Positions 20,054-31,030 are shown, counted from the stretch's first letter. The stretch is 64,000 nucleotides of DNA from Streptococcus infantis SK970 (GCA_000223255.2 AFUT01000008.1:248001-312000); one strand, 5' to 3'. Numbers and translations are program-made. Notes: generated from the sequence alone by a model not told the origin.

Positions 20054-20908
20054 TTACCAAACTGGTTGATCTAAGCCATCTGAAGTTTCTTCGATAACTT
20101 TTTTCACTTCATCAGTGTGGTAAGCTGCGATAATTTTCTTGATTGCATCAGCTTTAGGTGATGTTTCCCAATCGCTTTTCGCTACAATGATGTTGTACCA
20201 TTGTTTTGAGTTTTCGTCAGCTTGCTCTTTAAAGAGTGCTTTCTTGTAGTCCAATTTTGCTTCTGTAACAAAAGTGTTGTTTACAACAGCTGCATCAACT
20301 GATATCAATGAACGAGCTGTTTGACTTGCGTCCAATTCAGTAATTTTCAAGTTCTTTGGATTTTCTTTGATATTTGCAACTGTAGCAAGTTCTGTTCCTG
20401 AAACATCCAATTTAATTAGACCAGCTGATTGAAGAAGGTAAAGAGCACGACTTTCGTTAGTAGCATCGTTTGGTACTGCGATTTCACCGTTATCTGGGAT
20501 TTCTTCCACTTTAGTGTACTTGTTTTCTTCTCCGTTTTTACCTGAGTAAAGGCGGATTGGTGAGATATAAGTATCTGCAATCGCTACAAGATCTTTTCCG
20601 TTTTCTTTGTTCCAGTTGTTCAAGAAGTTGTAGTGTTGGAAAGCGTTCAAGTCTACTTCACCATCAGCAGTTGCCTTGTTTGGTTGTGAGTAGTCTGTAA
20701 ACTCTGTGAATTCCAATTTAATGCCGTCTTTTTCGACCAATTCTTGGACTTTATCCCAACGTGCTTCTTCTGATCCACTACGGTTAACAGTCGCAATTTT
20801 AACTGTAGTTGCATTGTCTGCTTTCTTGTCTGAATTTCCGCAAGCTGCAAGTGTAAGGCCTGCTACTGTAGCGATAGCTGCTACGCCTAACCATTTTTTG
20901 ATTTTCAT
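20054..20908 (-). CDS. metQ: MetQ, methionine-binding lipoprotein
   Basis: A 284-residue NlpA/MetQ-family substrate-binding lipoprotein. The signal peptide ends in the lipobox LAAC (about residues 18-22), so the mature protein is lipid-anchored outside the membrane. The binding domain contains the family pattern around FTDYSQPNKATADGEVDLNA and AVPNDATNESRALYLLQ. I start it at ATG 20908 (MKIKKWLGVA) because AAAGGAG lies nine bases upstream; an in-frame ATG at 20950 has no site and precedes no signal peptide. It is the first gene of metQ-peptidase-metN-metP and lies downstream of a perfect MET box. Confidence 0.95.
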   Translation of the reverse strand: MKIKKWLGVAAIATVAGLTLAACGNSDKKADNATTVKIATVNRSGSEEARWDKVQELVEKDGIKLEFTEFTDYSQPNKATADGEVDLNAFQHYNFLNNWNKENGKDLVAIADTYISPIRLYSGKNGEENKYTKVEEIPDNGEIAVPNDATNESRALYLLQSAGLIKLDVSGTELATVANIKENPKNLKITELDASQTARSLISVDAAVVNNTFVTEAKLDYKKALFKEQADENSKQWYNIIVAKSDWETSPKADAIKKIIAAYHTDEVKKVIEETSDGLDQPVW

Positions 20909-20991
20909 GATTCGTTCTCCTTTAAAAATAATACCGTAATAGTATCTCATACTTTAATTGATTTAGCAAATTGTTTTTATATAGGTAATCC

Positions 20992-21008
20992 TATAGTTTA
21001 AAACTATA
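20992..21008. promoter_or_regulatory. MET box (MtaR/MetR-type site) upstream of metQ
   Basis: TATAGTTT, central A, AAACTATA: a perfect 17-bp palindrome identical to the streptococcal MET-box consensus bound by the LysR-type methionine regulator (MtaR/MetR). It lies about 85 bases upstream of metQ, above a plausible promoter (TTGCTA, 17 bases, GATACT). Confidence 0.85.
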
Positions 21009-21056
21009 TATTTGAAGATAGGCTTCAATAAAGATTATTTCCTTTAATGCCTAACA

Positions 21057-21089
21057 AAAAGCTAACTAGTCATAGACTAATTAGCTTTT
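21057..21089 (-). terminator. Terminator of the CAP/LPXTG surface protein gene
   Basis: AAAAGCTAACTAGTC (21057-21071) and GACTAATTAGCTTTT (21075-21089), one mismatch in a 15-bp stem. On the minus strand it is followed by TTTTTG. Confidence 0.75.
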
Positions 21090-21094
21090 CAACA

Positions 21095-23467
21095 TTATTT
21101 ACCTTGTCTTCTACGTCTTGTAATCATGCCTGCCAATCCAAGACTTGCAAGCAATCCATATCCACCATATAAGGCCATTTGACGCTCTACACGTGAGTTG
21201 GTTCCTGTATTAGGCAACTCTTTGCCTGCAGGTTTTTGAACTGTCTTCTCAGCTCCTGGGCTTTGAGGTTTCGCAACTGCTTGTTCTAGTGTACGAATAT
21301 CAAGTTCTGGAAGATTTTCTTGAACCGGAGAATCTTTTGGTAAACCAATCAACACCCCATTTTTTTCAAAGACTTTCAACATGTTTTCAGCTTCAAGTTC
21401 AGCCAATAAACCTTGTAGTTTAGCTTTGGCTTCTGCTAACGCAAGTTGAGCAAATTTCAATTCAAGATCTGTTTGCTCAGCAACTTTATGAGCAGCTGCT
21501 TTCTCAGCTTCTGCTTGTTTCAAAGTTGCTTCCAAATTCGCTGTTTGTCCCTTCAATGACAAAGCTTCTGTACGTTTAGCCTCTGCTTTGTTAACGACCG
21601 CAGTCAACTCTGCTACCTTAGCTTGCAAGGCTTTTAGGGTTTGACTTGCCTTGTCCGCTGCTTGTGCTTTTTCAGCCGCTAATTTAGATTTCGCTTGCGC
21701 ATCCGCTGTCAGAGATACCAAATCAGATTTAGCTTGTTCTAGAGCTTGTTTAACTTGTTTACGAGCAAGTTCAACATTGCTTGCTTGTTTATTTATCTCA
21801 TCCAAATGTGCCACTAAATCTGCTTTTTTATTTTCAGCAGCTACTTTTTTAGCATCTTTATCAGCTTTCTCTGCTTGTAATGATGCAAGTGCAGCCTTAA
21901 TGTCAGCAGATTTGTCAATAACTGTTTTTTCTACATACACAAAGTGATGTTCTGGTAAGAACTTCATCCGTTGACCATAGAATGTCGGATGTAAAGGATC
22001 GTCTTGTTTAAAGTTGTTATAGTTAGACCAGAATTCACTCGAGTCTCCACCTTTCACAAATGCATTCCCCGCAAATGTATGATAAATCTTGTTAGGATCT
22101 TTCCCCTCGATAGTTCCTTGGGCTAATGCACCTTTCCCTCCAACAGATGCAAGAAGGACTTTACGGTGTCCATAGTCTATTCCTTTTATATTATTAAAGT
22201 CTGCATACCAACCTAAGAGTGATTGATAAGCAAACTGTTTATAACTCATGATCTGATCGAAATTATAAATCGTTTGTCCGTTTTTAACTTCCACAAGGTT
22301 TGGTCCACCATCTGTTCCAGGAATTGCATAATTCATTCCAATATTTTCTACACGAACATCTTCTCCTTCTGGATGTGATAAATTGGTATCATGGCTTAAA
22401 ACCCCAGTGGTAGCCATTTCATTTGAACGTTCCTCTGCATGTTTGAGGTAGGCTTCATCTAAAGCAAAGTCTTTAGTAACACCATTAGCGTGACGAAGTT
22501 CATTTAGCAACTCCATGAAGGCCTCTGTTAATTTATGATTATCCACAACAAATTTAAAGGTTGGTCTAGTTTTATATTTATGGTTGACTTCATCATATGG
22601 GTTTGCATTATAATCAGCCAGCGCCTTAGTGAAGCGTTTCATTTCTTCGGTTGCTTCAATTTCGACTTCACGAACACCTTGGAAGGCAACATTCTCCATC
22701 AAAGGTTTCCCTGAGGCGGGGTCTTTAGGACGATAGTTTTTGTTAAACTCATAGTCATCCTCAGATGCTGGAGCTTTATGCCCTTGTTCTTCTGGGTTCA
22801 AGACCTTTTTCAAGACGGTTGGCTTATAATTGTCAAGTTCATTTTGCTTAGCAGCCACTTTAGCTGCTGCTTCATTCGCTTGTTTAGTCGCCACTTGAAG
22901 ATCTTGATCCGCCTTTTGGATTTGATTTTCTGTATTGGTGATTTGAGCTTTAAGGCTTTCGTCTGAGAGTCCAGCTAGTTCAGCTGCTTTTGCTTTGACT
23001 TCAGCTGCTTTTGCATCACGATTTTCAGCCGCAGACTGGCTAGCTTCTTTAGCTGTTTTCGCTTCCTCTTTGGCTGTTGCGTCAGTTGATTGAGCACTTG
23101 ATAATGCTTTTTCAGCTTCTGACTTTTCAGCCCTCTTCTCAGCTACTACCTTACCTTGTTCTTCTGCGATAGCATCAGCATTTTTTGAAACCTCAATAGC
23201 CTCTTTCGTGTCTGCTACTTTTTTATCAGCCTTAGCTTCGGCCTTCTTAGCTTCGGCATCTTTTGCAGCTTTTTCATCTACAGATGCTTGCGCTTTTGTA
23301 ACTTCCTTTTGCGCGTCTGTAATCTGTTTTTCAGATGATGATTGTGCGACAGCTTTTTCCTTACCATCTACTGGTTTTTCATTTGCTTGAACTTCTTGAT
23401 TAAAAGTAGCTGTTGCCAAAAATGCAGTTGCTAGGGATAGCGACGAAATAATTTTCTTATATTTCAT
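21095..23467 (-). CDS. LPXTG surface protein, PgrA/SEC10-like coiled coil with CAP domain
   Basis: A 790-residue surface protein. After a signal peptide (about residues 1-28, ending EVQANE) comes a long Ala/Lys/Glu coiled coil (about 35-200), then a globular central part with a CAP/SCP-like domain (LTEAFMELLNELRHANGV ... ERSNEMATTGVLSHD), a second coiled coil (about 500-700), and the sortase signal LPNTG, a hydrophobic helix and RRRRQGK. The architecture matches proteins annotated as SEC10/PgrA surface-exclusion domain. No conjugation genes are nearby, so the role is more likely adhesion or wall structure. ATG 23467 has AAGGAG upstream; 23509 does not, and lies near the -10. Confidence 0.85.
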   Translation of the reverse strand: MKYKKIISSLSLATAFLATATFNQEVQANEKPVDGKEKAVAQSSSEKQITDAQKEVTKAQASVDEKAAKDAEAKKAEAKADKKVADTKEAIEVSKNADAIAEEQGKVVAEKRAEKSEAEKALSSAQSTDATAKEEAKTAKEASQSAAENRDAKAAEVKAKAAELAGLSDESLKAQITNTENQIQKADQDLQVATKQANEAAAKVAAKQNELDNYKPTVLKKVLNPEEQGHKAPASEDDYEFNKNYRPKDPASGKPLMENVAFQGVREVEIEATEEMKRFTKALADYNANPYDEVNHKYKTRPTFKFVVDNHKLTEAFMELLNELRHANGVTKDFALDEAYLKHAEERSNEMATTGVLSHDTNLSHPEGEDVRVENIGMNYAIPGTDGGPNLVEVKNGQTIYNFDQIMSYKQFAYQSLLGWYADFNNIKGIDYGHRKVLLASVGGKGALAQGTIEGKDPNKIYHTFAGNAFVKGGDSSEFWSNYNNFKQDDPLHPTFYGQRMKFLPEHHFVYVEKTVIDKSADIKAALASLQAEKADKDAKKVAAENKKADLVAHLDEINKQASNVELARKQVKQALEQAKSDLVSLTADAQAKSKLAAEKAQAADKASQTLKALQAKVAELTAVVNKAEAKRTEALSLKGQTANLEATLKQAEAEKAAAHKVAEQTDLELKFAQLALAEAKAKLQGLLAELEAENMLKVFEKNGVLIGLPKDSPVQENLPELDIRTLEQAVAKPQSPGAEKTVQKPAGKELPNTGTNSRVERQMALYGGYGLLASLGLAGMITRRRRQGK

Positions 23468-23494
23468 GATAACTCCTTTATGTTTATTGTCTAA

Positions 23495-23523
23495 AGTATA
23501 ACTTATCAAGGGACTCTTGTCAA
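23495..23523 (-). promoter_or_regulatory. Promoter of the CAP/LPXTG gene
   Basis: On the minus strand TTGACA (23518-23523), a 17-base spacer and TATACT (23495-23500), close to consensus and so probably strong. Confidence 0.75.
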
Positions 23524-23565
23524 GGAATTTACGGCTTTAAAAGCTCTTTCTTATTCGCATGCAAA

Positions 23566-23594
23566 AACCACCTCTATCTTTGAAAGAGGTGGTT
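23566..23594 (-). terminator. Terminator after the amino-acid binding protein gene
   Basis: AACCACCTC (23566-23574) and GAGGTGGTT (23586-23594), a 9-bp stem; on the minus strand it is followed by TTTTTGC. Confidence 0.75.
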
Positions 23595-23600
23595 CTTCAT

Positions 23601-24470
<870 letters not shown>

Positions 24471-24545
24471 CTAATCTTAACAGAAAAATTAGGATTGCGC
24501 CATTATATGATTTCTATATTTGTGATAGGTTTTCTTTATGGCTGA

Positions 24546-24869
24546 TTAAAAGACCAAACGTAGGACTGCTATCAAGACTACTCCAAAGAGAACTGTCCCC
24601 ACCAGATTGCGGTAGCGAAAGGCTACAAAGGCTGTCGGAAAGACTGCTATCAAGTCTAACCATTTTATCTGTGGGAAGCTTCCAACTTTTCCGCTCGCAA
24701 CACTTGAAAGAATCAAGGCAAAGATAATAGAAACTGGGAGAAATTTCAAAAAGCGCTCTACGATAGGCGGCAACCCCTTGTATTTGGCTAGGATGAAAGG
24801 AACCATTCTCGGAATCCAAGTCACCAAGCCAGAAAAGACGATTGCCATTAAAATATACTTACTGACCAT
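24546..24869 (-). CDS. azlD: AzlD, branched-chain amino acid exporter small subunit
   Basis: A 107-residue AzlD-type membrane protein with about four helices; MVSKYILMAIVFSGLVTWIP and the Pro-rich turn RMVPFILAKYKGLPP are typical. It forms a two-component exporter of branched-chain amino acids and analogues with AzlC. Its ATG lies within the azlC end (overlap of 11 bases), so translation is coupled. No regulator of the azl type is visible next to it. Confidence 0.85.
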   Translation of the reverse strand: MVSKYILMAIVFSGLVTWIPRMVPFILAKYKGLPPIVERFLKFLPVSIIFALILSSVASGKVGSFPQIKWLDLIAVFPTAFVAFRYRNLVGTVLFGVVLIAVLRLVF

Positions 24870-25572
24870 CTAAAATCACCCCTATGGTACAACCTAGCAA
24901 GGTTGCAAACAGGACAGCTAGCGACTGAGACACTACTGTCAAGAGTACAAAAAAGGAAACAGCAACGACTCCCAGAATGATGAAGAGATTGCGTAAGGGA
25001 ATCCGTTTTTGCATAATCTGAAACTGGGAAGTGAAAATCCCAATAAACATCCCCACTAGAGCAAAATCTAGACCAAAAACTTCCGGGTTTGGCAAAAGTC
25101 CACCAAGAGTTGTTCCGATAACTGTCCCAAAAAACCAAGCTAGATAGCTATTGAGATTGTTCCCATGCATCCACATGGGATTGACCTTGTCCGTATGCAC
25201 CAACTCACCCATCAAGACCCCATAGGTTTCATCGGTCAAAAGGCTAGACATGCTGATATTATGCCAGAGACTGGTATGACGGAAATAGGTCGAAGCATGC
25301 AAACTCAACAAAAAGAGACGCAGATTGATCAAAAAGACGGTCATAGCAATAGCTACCACAGGTGCTTGAACTGCTATCAAGGCTATCATGGCAAACTGGG
25401 CACTCCCAGCATAGACAAAGAGGCTCATCAAGCCCATTTCCACAGGTGTTACATAGGGAGATCCGATAATACCGCAGGCAAGACCGATGCTGATATAACC
25501 TAAAGCCGTCGGTACAGCTGCTTGTACACCCTCCCAAAATCCTTTTCTTTCATAAACCTCCTCACTATTCAT
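24859..25572 (-). CDS. azlC: AzlC, branched-chain amino acid exporter large subunit
   Basis: A 237-residue AzlC-family permease with about seven helices; family signatures are AAVPTALGYISIGLACG and the conserved TDETYGVLMGE loop. I start it at ATG 25572 (MNSEEVYERK), directly after GAAGGA; a GTG at 25602 would give 10 more residues but lies only about four bases after the expected transcription start from the extended -10 at 25613-25621. With azlD it should export branched-chain amino acids. The start is uncertain, the family is not. Confidence 0.87.
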   Translation of the reverse strand: MNSEEVYERKGFWEGVQAAVPTALGYISIGLACGIIGSPYVTPVEMGLMSLFVYAGSAQFAMIALIAVQAPVVAIAMTVFLINLRLFLLSLHASTYFRHTSLWHNISMSSLLTDETYGVLMGELVHTDKVNPMWMHGNNLNSYLAWFFGTVIGTTLGGLLPNPEVFGLDFALVGMFIGIFTSQFQIMQKRIPLRNLFIILGVVAVSFFVLLTVVSQSLAVLFATLLGCTIGVILDGQ

Positions 25573-25612
25573 TCCTTCATCAACTGCTTTCCAGACAGTC
25601 ACAGCAAAAATT

Positions 25613-25621
25613 ATTATAACA
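25613..25621 (-). promoter_or_regulatory. Extended -10 of azlCD
   Basis: TGTTATAAT on the minus strand (TATAAT at 25613-25618), an extended -10 element without a good -35 box. Confidence 0.5.
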
Positions 25622-25693
25622 CATTCAAAAAGGAGAAAACAGTCTTGAATTTGAAACTAATAGCAAGTATCAGACCCTGAACAGTATGGTTCA

Positions 25694-26301
25694 TTATGGA
25701 TACATGAGAAATTGATCAATTCGAATTCTATACTTATAGCCTTCATTTTTTTCAGTATATTCATCTTCTATCGGGTAGACATCAACCCAGAGCTCTCTCC
25801 TTTGGCCTTGCAATTTGACTTTATAGCGATAACCATCATCGTATAATCCTACTGTCTCGGTAGTTACAGATTTGAAAGTCGGAAGAGCTTCAATTTCTTT
25901 TTTATAGTCTGGGATAAATTGTAGAGCGCTACTTGTTGCTCCATTTTTGAAGCTACAGGAATTTGAACAGTCACTTCTTCCAAGCGATGTGATTTTGAAA
26001 ATGTGAAATCCGCTTGACCTGTATAACCATTCAATGCAATATTTTCGTAATGATAGAAAAGCCGCCCAGTTTTATAGAGATAGGGATCCCTTGCATGCCA
26101 AGTGTCCCGAAAGGCGGTTTCCGTTTCTTCTATCACTTCATCAGCTTCTCCAAACACTTTTTCAAGAGATTTGAGGGGCATATTGAATGACAGTGACTCA
26201 AATAGAATCAATTGTGTCTTTGGAATATGCTGGCAAGCTGACATACAAAGTAATAAAGCTCCAAGAGCAAGCACAACACTCATTGTTTTTTTAAATCTCA
26301 T
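25694..26301 (-). CDS. Small lipoprotein, unknown function, frameshifted
   Basis: A secreted lipoprotein of 202 residues once repaired. The signal peptide and lipobox (CMSAC, Cys about residue 23) are clear. The written frame stops at 25864 after KLKLFRLSNL, but the neighbouring frame continues as IPDYKKEIEALPTFKSVTTE and ends with FLMYP-stop at 25694. One base added near TT 25933-25934 gives EQQSSALQFIPDYKKE and joins them; the exact site is less certain than in other genes. I do not recognise the family. It is monocistronic, with a TATAGT box just upstream of ATG 26301. Confidence 0.7.
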
Positions 26302-26342
26302 ATTTCTACTATACTAAAAAGTTCCGGCATTTGTCCAAGAAA

Positions 26343-26369
26343 AAAGAGCTAACACTGAGCTAACTCTTT
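26343..26369 (-). terminator. Terminator of tsaB-rimI-tsaD
   Basis: On the minus strand AAAGAGTTAGC pairs with GTTAGCTCTTT (two G-U pairs) around a five-base loop, followed by TTTTT. It begins inside the tsaD stop codon. Confidence 0.7.
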
Positions 26370-27378
26370 ATTCCATGGTATCAAAAGCCAGGCTAGGTTT
26401 GGCGTTTAGCTCCAAACCTGCAAAGTTTTCTTTGTTCCACTCACTAACGCTAGCATAGGCAATCATTCCTGCATTGTCTCCGCAAAGACGCAGAGGAGGA
26501 ATGATAACCTTGACGTCGGTGATTTCAGCTGCCAAACGTTCTCTAAGACCTTTATTGGCCGCCACACCACCGGCCACGACTAGAGTTTTAACAGGATATT
26601 TCTCCAAGGCTTTCTTAGTTTTTGCCATGAGAATATCCATAACTGCTGCTTGGAAGGAAGCAGATAGGTCTTCCTTGGACAAGCTTTCTCCCTTTTGCTC
26701 GGCATTGTGGTGCAAATTGATAAAGGCAGACTTCAAACCTGAGAATGAAAACTCCAGATTGTCCTCCTTGATCATGGCACGAGGGAAGTCATATATATCC
26801 TGACCTTGATGAGCCAATTCATCAATCTCGCGACCTGCTGGATAGGTCAAGCCCATGACACGACCGACCTTGTCATAGGCCTCTCCAACCGCATCATCAC
26901 GTGTTTCACCAACAATCTTATAATCACCGGCCTCAGAAACATAGACCAACTCTGTGTGCCCACCACTGACTAAAAGGGCTAACAAGGGGAATTCCAAAGG
27001 CTCCACACTTTGAGCTGCCATGAGGTGACCAGCCATGTGGTTCACAGGGATAAGCGGAAGCCCATGTGCCCAGGCAAAGGCCTTGGCGGCTGACAAACCA
27101 ACAAGCAAAGCGCCGACCAAGCCTGGTCCGTAGGTAACCGCCACAGCTGTCACATCCTCTTCGGCAATCCCTGCCTCTGCTAGAGCTTCCTCAATGCAAG
27201 CTGTGATAACTTCGACATGGTGACGACTGGCTACTTCTGGCACTACGCCACCAAAACGTTTGTGACTCTCAATTTGACTAGCAATGACATTGGACAAAAG
27301 CTCGTCGTCGTTTTTCAAGACGGCGACACTGGTCTCATCACAGGATGTCTCAAATGCTAAAATATATCTATCCTTCAT
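26368..27378 (-). CDS. tsaD: TsaD, tRNA t6A37 threonylcarbamoyltransferase
   Basis: A 336-residue TsaD (formerly Gcp/YgjD) protein transferring the threonylcarbamoyl group to A37 of ANN-decoding tRNAs. The N-terminal [15 protein letters not shown], metal-binding [15 protein letters not shown] and [15 protein letters not shown] motifs are present. It overlaps rimI by 11 bases, and rimI overlaps tsaB by four, giving the operon tsaB-rimI-tsaD. The frame is intact and the length is normal. Confidence 0.96.
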   Translation of the reverse strand: MKDRYILAFETSCDETSVAVLKNDDELLSNVIASQIESHKRFGGVVPEVASRHHVEVITACIEEALAEAGIAEEDVTAVAVTYGPGLVGALLVGLSAAKAFAWAHGLPLIPVNHMAGHLMAAQSVEPLEFPLLALLVSGGHTELVYVSEAGDYKIVGETRDDAVGEAYDKVGRVMGLTYPAGREIDELAHQGQDIYDFPRAMIKEDNLEFSFSGLKSAFINLHHNAEQKGESLSKEDLSASFQAAVMDILMAKTKKALEKYPVKTLVVAGGVAANKGLRERLAAEITDVKVIIPPLRLCGDNAGMIAYASVSEWNKENFAGLELNAKPSLAFDTME

Positions 27379-27805
27379 CTATTTCTCTCTTCATGATAAT
27401 GGCATCCTCAACTGGATCATGGTAGTAGGACTTTCTCTCAGCGATGACCGCCATTTTTTCTTTCTTGTAAAATGCTTGCGCTCGGTGGTTGGACTTTCTG
27501 ACTTCGAGGAAAATCTCCTTGTCCATCGGCAATGTCGCAAACAAGGCTGAGGCTATCCCCTGACCTTGATAGGCTTTTTTGACAGCGATTTGCAAGACTT
27601 CTGCTTCAAAAAGATTCTCCTGAATTGCTAGAAAACCTATCACTTCTTCCCCATCATAAGCTAGAGCATACCAAGTCTGGTCTTGAGACAGATCTGCTTG
27701 GATTTGTCCCAACGTCCAAGGACTGACGGGATAAACATCCGTCATCACTTCGTAGATAGCTTGAGCCAAATCAGGCTGATTTTGAATTCGTTTGATTTCT
27801 ATCAT
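27368..27805 (-). CDS. rimI: RimI-like N-acetyltransferase
   Basis: A 145-residue GNAT acetyltransferase. The acetyl-CoA loop appears as [18 protein letters not shown] (Q/RxxGxG/A type). RimI acetylates the N-terminus of ribosomal protein S18 in E. coli; in streptococci the target is assumed. It is encoded between tsaB and tsaD, overlapping both, the conserved firmicute order. Confidence 0.9.
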   Translation of the reverse strand: MIEIKRIQNQPDLAQAIYEVMTDVYPVSPWTLGQIQADLSQDQTWYALAYDGEEVIGFLAIQENLFEAEVLQIAVKKAYQGQGIASALFATLPMDKEIFLEVRKSNHRAQAFYKKEKMAVIAERKSYYHDPVEDAIIMKREIDEG

Positions 27806-28485
27806 AGGCGTTTAATGTAGGACTCGCCAGACTCGGTGTGGTTCTTGAGCCAATTTTCCTCAGCTTCGACACGCTTGAGGTAATTCGGCACAAAATCGTG
27901 AAGGGAGTCTGCTTCCTTGTCCCAGGCCCAAAGAGCTAGATTCGCTGCGTTTGGTAAGGTTTCTTGATAGTTAGCCTGTGGCAATTGCTCTTGAATCTGC
28001 TCGACAAAGGCTCCTACTTCACCGACAAAAGTGACTTGTTCAACATCCTTGACTTGCTCTAGGACCTCCTCGAAAGACAAGTGGGCTTCTGGAAAGACAG
28101 GTTGAGCATGTTCATAAAATCCTGCATAAACATTGTTACGACGTGCGTCCATCAAAGGAACAACCAGACCTTCCTGTTGATTCGGTACCAGGACTAAAAG
28201 GCTCGACATCCCTACTAACTCAATGTTTAGGGTATGAGCCAAGGCCTTGGCAGTTGCTACTGCGATTCGCAAACCTGTATAGCTACCAGGCCCCTCTGCC
28301 ACTACGATTCGATCCAAATCCTTTGGTGTCAAATCTAGACTTGCCATCAAAAAATTGATGGCAGGCATGAGGGTAATACTGTGATTTTTCTTGATATTAA
28401 TCGTGGTCTCAGCAAGAAGCTGCTTGTCCTCTAAAATGGCTAGAGAAAGAGCCTTGCTGGACGTATCAAAAGCTAATACTTTCAT
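27802..28485 (-). CDS. tsaB: TsaB, t6A synthesis partner of TsaD
   Basis: A 227-residue TsaB (YeaZ) protein: ASKHA-fold partner that forms the TsaB-TsaD-TsaE complex. The N-terminus MKVLAFDTSSKALSLAI and the segment VVAEGPGSYTGLRIAVATAK are diagnostic. It is first in the operon; a TATAAT box lies on the minus strand at 28516-28521. The stop overlaps the start of rimI (ATGA). Confidence 0.94.
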   Translation of the reverse strand: MKVLAFDTSSKALSLAILEDKQLLAETTINIKKNHSITLMPAINFLMASLDLTPKDLDRIVVAEGPGSYTGLRIAVATAKALAHTLNIELVGMSSLLVLVPNQQEGLVVPLMDARRNNVYAGFYEHAQPVFPEAHLSFEEVLEQVKDVEQVTFVGEVGAFVEQIQEQLPQANYQETLPNAANLALWAWDKEADSLHDFVPNYLKRVEAEENWLKNHTESGESYIKRL

Positions 28486-28595
28486 AACACATTCCTATCT
28501 TTTTGTCTGTTTACTATTATACTACAAAAGCCGACACATGGGAATTTTCTTTGTTTCCAAACAAGAATGTCCTGCCAAACAGACAGGACAAGCAC

Positions 28596-28801
28596 TTAAG
28601 TATTTAAGCCAAAGTAAAATACGAACCAGACCACATAGGTCACTAGGAGAAGGAAAACGAATACAGAGTCACGAAGCCAATCTTCCAAATGAGTTTGGCT
28701 TTCCGATACTCTAATCGAGTATACAAAACATTGCCACCGTAAACACAGGCAACGAATACCACAAAGACCAGAAGACGAATGATAATAGCTAGTTGAAACA
28801 T
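28596..28801 (-). CDS. Small two-helix membrane protein, frameshifted
   Basis: A 68-residue membrane protein once repaired. ATG 28801 follows an excellent ribosome site (AAGGAGGG) and opens with one helix (FQLAIIIRLLVFVVFVACVY). The written frame stops at 28643; adding one base at TT 28683-28684 gives WKDWLRDSVFVFLLLVTYVV and a second helix ending at 28596. The repaired protein has two helices linked by a basic loop (RLEYRKAK), so the repaired version is much more credible. The function is unknown. It is followed by a hairpin, TGTCCTG / CAGGACA, at about 28568-28590. Confidence 0.75.
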
Positions 28802-28930
28802 ATCCTGCCCTCCTTCATAAGGAAAAACCTCTTTTCTAACTTTATTATAGCACGTGATTCCAAAGTCTTCAAATACTTGTATCGGGCAAAATGAAACACA
28901 TTTCAAGCCCCTTCTTTCATGTTTCCTGCT

Positions 28931-28959
28931 TTTACTAATTCCCCTTTTTATGTTATAAT
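28931..28959 (+). promoter_or_regulatory. Promoter of rpoY-rnjA
   Basis: TTTACT (28931-28936), a 17-base spacer and extended -10 TGTTATAAT (TATAAT 28954-28959). The leader to rpoY is about 110 bases; I see no riboswitch in it. Confidence 0.7.
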
Positions 28960-29072
28960 TGAAATAATTGTAACGAATCAAGGTCAATACAGGCAGAAAA
29001 TGAAATAGAAACAAACAGCTTCAAGCTGGTAATTTTTTGAATACAGCTGACCTGAAAACAGAAAGGAAACAC

Positions 29073-29306
29073 ATGATTTACAAAGTTTTTTATCAAGAAA
29101 CAAAAGACCGTAGCCCACGTCGTGAAACAACACGCTCACTTTACTTAGACATTGATGCCAGCTCAGAACTTGAGGGACGTATCATTGCCCGTGAACTTGT
29201 TGAAAAAAACCGTCCAGAATTCAACGTTGAATATATCGAGCTCTTGTCTGACAAATTGCTAGACTACGAAAAAGAAACTGGCGCATTCGAAATTACGGAG
29301 TTCTAA
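29073..29306 (+). CDS. rpoY: RNA polymerase epsilon subunit RpoY
   Basis: A 77-residue DUF1447 protein, the small epsilon subunit of firmicute RNA polymerase. [20 protein letters not shown] and [18 protein letters not shown] are characteristic. I start it at ATG 29073 (AAAGGAA upstream), not at the TTG that opens the frame at 29037. It is one base upstream of rnjA, the conserved rpoY-rnjA order of streptococci. Confidence 0.92.
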   Translation: MIYKVFYQETKDRSPRRETTRSLYLDIDASSELEGRIIARELVEKNRPEFNVEYIELLSDKLLDYEKETGAFEITEF

Positions 29307-29307
29307 T

Positions 29308-30992
29308 ATGGCCTATACTCTTAAACCAGAAGAAGTGGGCGTTTTTGCCATTGGTGGTCTAGGAGAAATCGGTAAAAATACATACGGAATCGAATACCAA
29401 GACGAAATCATCATCGTTGATGCAGGGATTAAATTCCCTGAGGATGATCTTCTTGGTATCGACTACGTTATCCCTGATTACTCTTACATTGTCGAAAATA
29501 TCGACCGCGTCAAGGCTCTCTTGATTACACACGGACACGAGGACCATATCGGTGGGATTCCTTTCTTGCTCAAGCAAGCAAATATCCCTATCTATGCAGG
29601 TCCACTAGCCCTTGCTTTGATCCGTGGAAAACTCGAAGAGCATGGACTTTTGCGCAATGCTACACTTCACGAAATCAACCACAACACTGAGTTGACCTTT
29701 AAAAATCTTAAGGCAACCTTCTTTAGAACAACTCACTCGATTCCAGAGCCTTTGGGAATTGTTATTCACACACCTCAGGGTAAAATTGTCTGTACGGGTG
29801 ACTTCAAGTTTGACTTTACACCAGTTGGTGAACCTGCAGACTTGCACCGTATGGCAGCCCTAGGTGAAGACGGAGTGCTTTGCTTACTCTCTGACTCGAC
29901 AAATGCTGAAGTGCCAACCTTTACAAACTCTGAAAAGGTTGTTGGCCAGTCTATCATGAAGATTATCCAAGGTATCGAAGGACGTATCATCTTTGCATCC
30001 TTTGCCTCAAATATCTTCCGTCTCCAACAAGCGACTGATGCCGCTGTTAAAACAGGTCGTAAGATTGCTGTCTTTGGACGTTCTATGGAAAAGGCCATTG
30101 TTAACGGAATCGAACTTGGTTACATCAAGGCCCCTAAGGGAACCTTCATCGAGCCAAATGAAATCAAAGATTACCCTGCGGGTGAGATTCTTATCCTCTG
30201 TACGGGTAGCCAGGGTGAACCTATGGCGGCTCTCTCTCGTATCGCTAACGGAACTCACCGTCAGGTACAACTCCAACCTGGCGATACTGTTATCTTCTCG
30301 TCTAGCCCAATTCCAGGAAACACCACTAGCGTCAACAAATTGATTAACACCATTTCTGAAGCTGGTGTTGAAGTCATCCATGGTAAGGTCAATAACATCC
30401 ATACCTCTGGACACGGTGGTCAGCAAGAACAAAAACTCATGCTCCGCCTCATTAAACCAAAATACTTCATGCCTGTTCACGGTGAATATCGTATGCAGAA
30501 AGTTCACGCTGGACTAGCTGTAGATACTGGAGTAGAGAAGGACAATATCTTTATCATGAGCAACGGTGATGTGCTTGCCCTCACTGCAAATTCTGCTCGT
30601 ATCGCAGGTCATTTCAATGCTCAGGATATCTACGTCGATGGTAATCGGATCGGTGAAATCGGTGCAGCAGTCCTAAAAGATCGTCGCGATCTATCCGAAG
30701 ATGGTGTCGTCCTTGCTGTCGCAACCGTTGACTTCAAATCTCAAATGATTATTTCAGGTCCAGATATTCTCAGCCGTGGATTTGTCTACATGCGCGAGTC
30801 TGGTGACTTGATTCGTCAGAGTCAACGCATCCTTTTCAACGCTATTCGTATCGCTTTGAAAATAAAGATGCCAGCATTCAGTCTGTCAATGGTGCTATCG
30901 TAAACGCCATTCGACCATTCCTTTACGAAAACACTGAACGTGAACCGATCATCATTCCGATGATTCTCACACCAGATGAAGATGAAGAATAA
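29308..30992 (+). CDS. rnjA: Ribonuclease J1, frameshifted near the 3' end
   Basis: Metallo-beta-lactamase/beta-CASP ribonuclease for mRNA decay and rRNA maturation. The zinc motif HGHEDH (in [15 protein letters not shown]), the phosphate motif CTGDFKFDF, beta-CASP SDSTNAE, and MPVHGEYRM are all present. The frame breaks at AAAA 30859-30862: as written the protein ends [16 protein letters not shown]. One extra A gives [18 protein letters not shown] and continues to DEDEE-stop at 30992 (561 residues). RNase J1 is needed for normal growth, so a sequence error is the likely cause. A perfect palindromic terminator follows. Confidence 0.94.
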
Positions 30993-30999
30993 TAAAAAA

Positions 31000-31030
31000 C
31001 TCTGAAATCATATGATTTCAGAGATTTTTT
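31000..31030. terminator. Bidirectional terminator rnjA / galM
   Basis: A perfect 24-bp palindrome, CTCTGAAATCAT joined to ATGATTTCAGAG (31000-31023), with A and T runs on either side; it serves both converging genes. Confidence 0.85.

Noticed and set aside
21095..23467. Evidence of a conjugative element from the surface-exclusion-like protein
   Set aside because: No relaxase, integrase or transfer genes are near; the gene has its own promoter and terminator among chromosomal genes.
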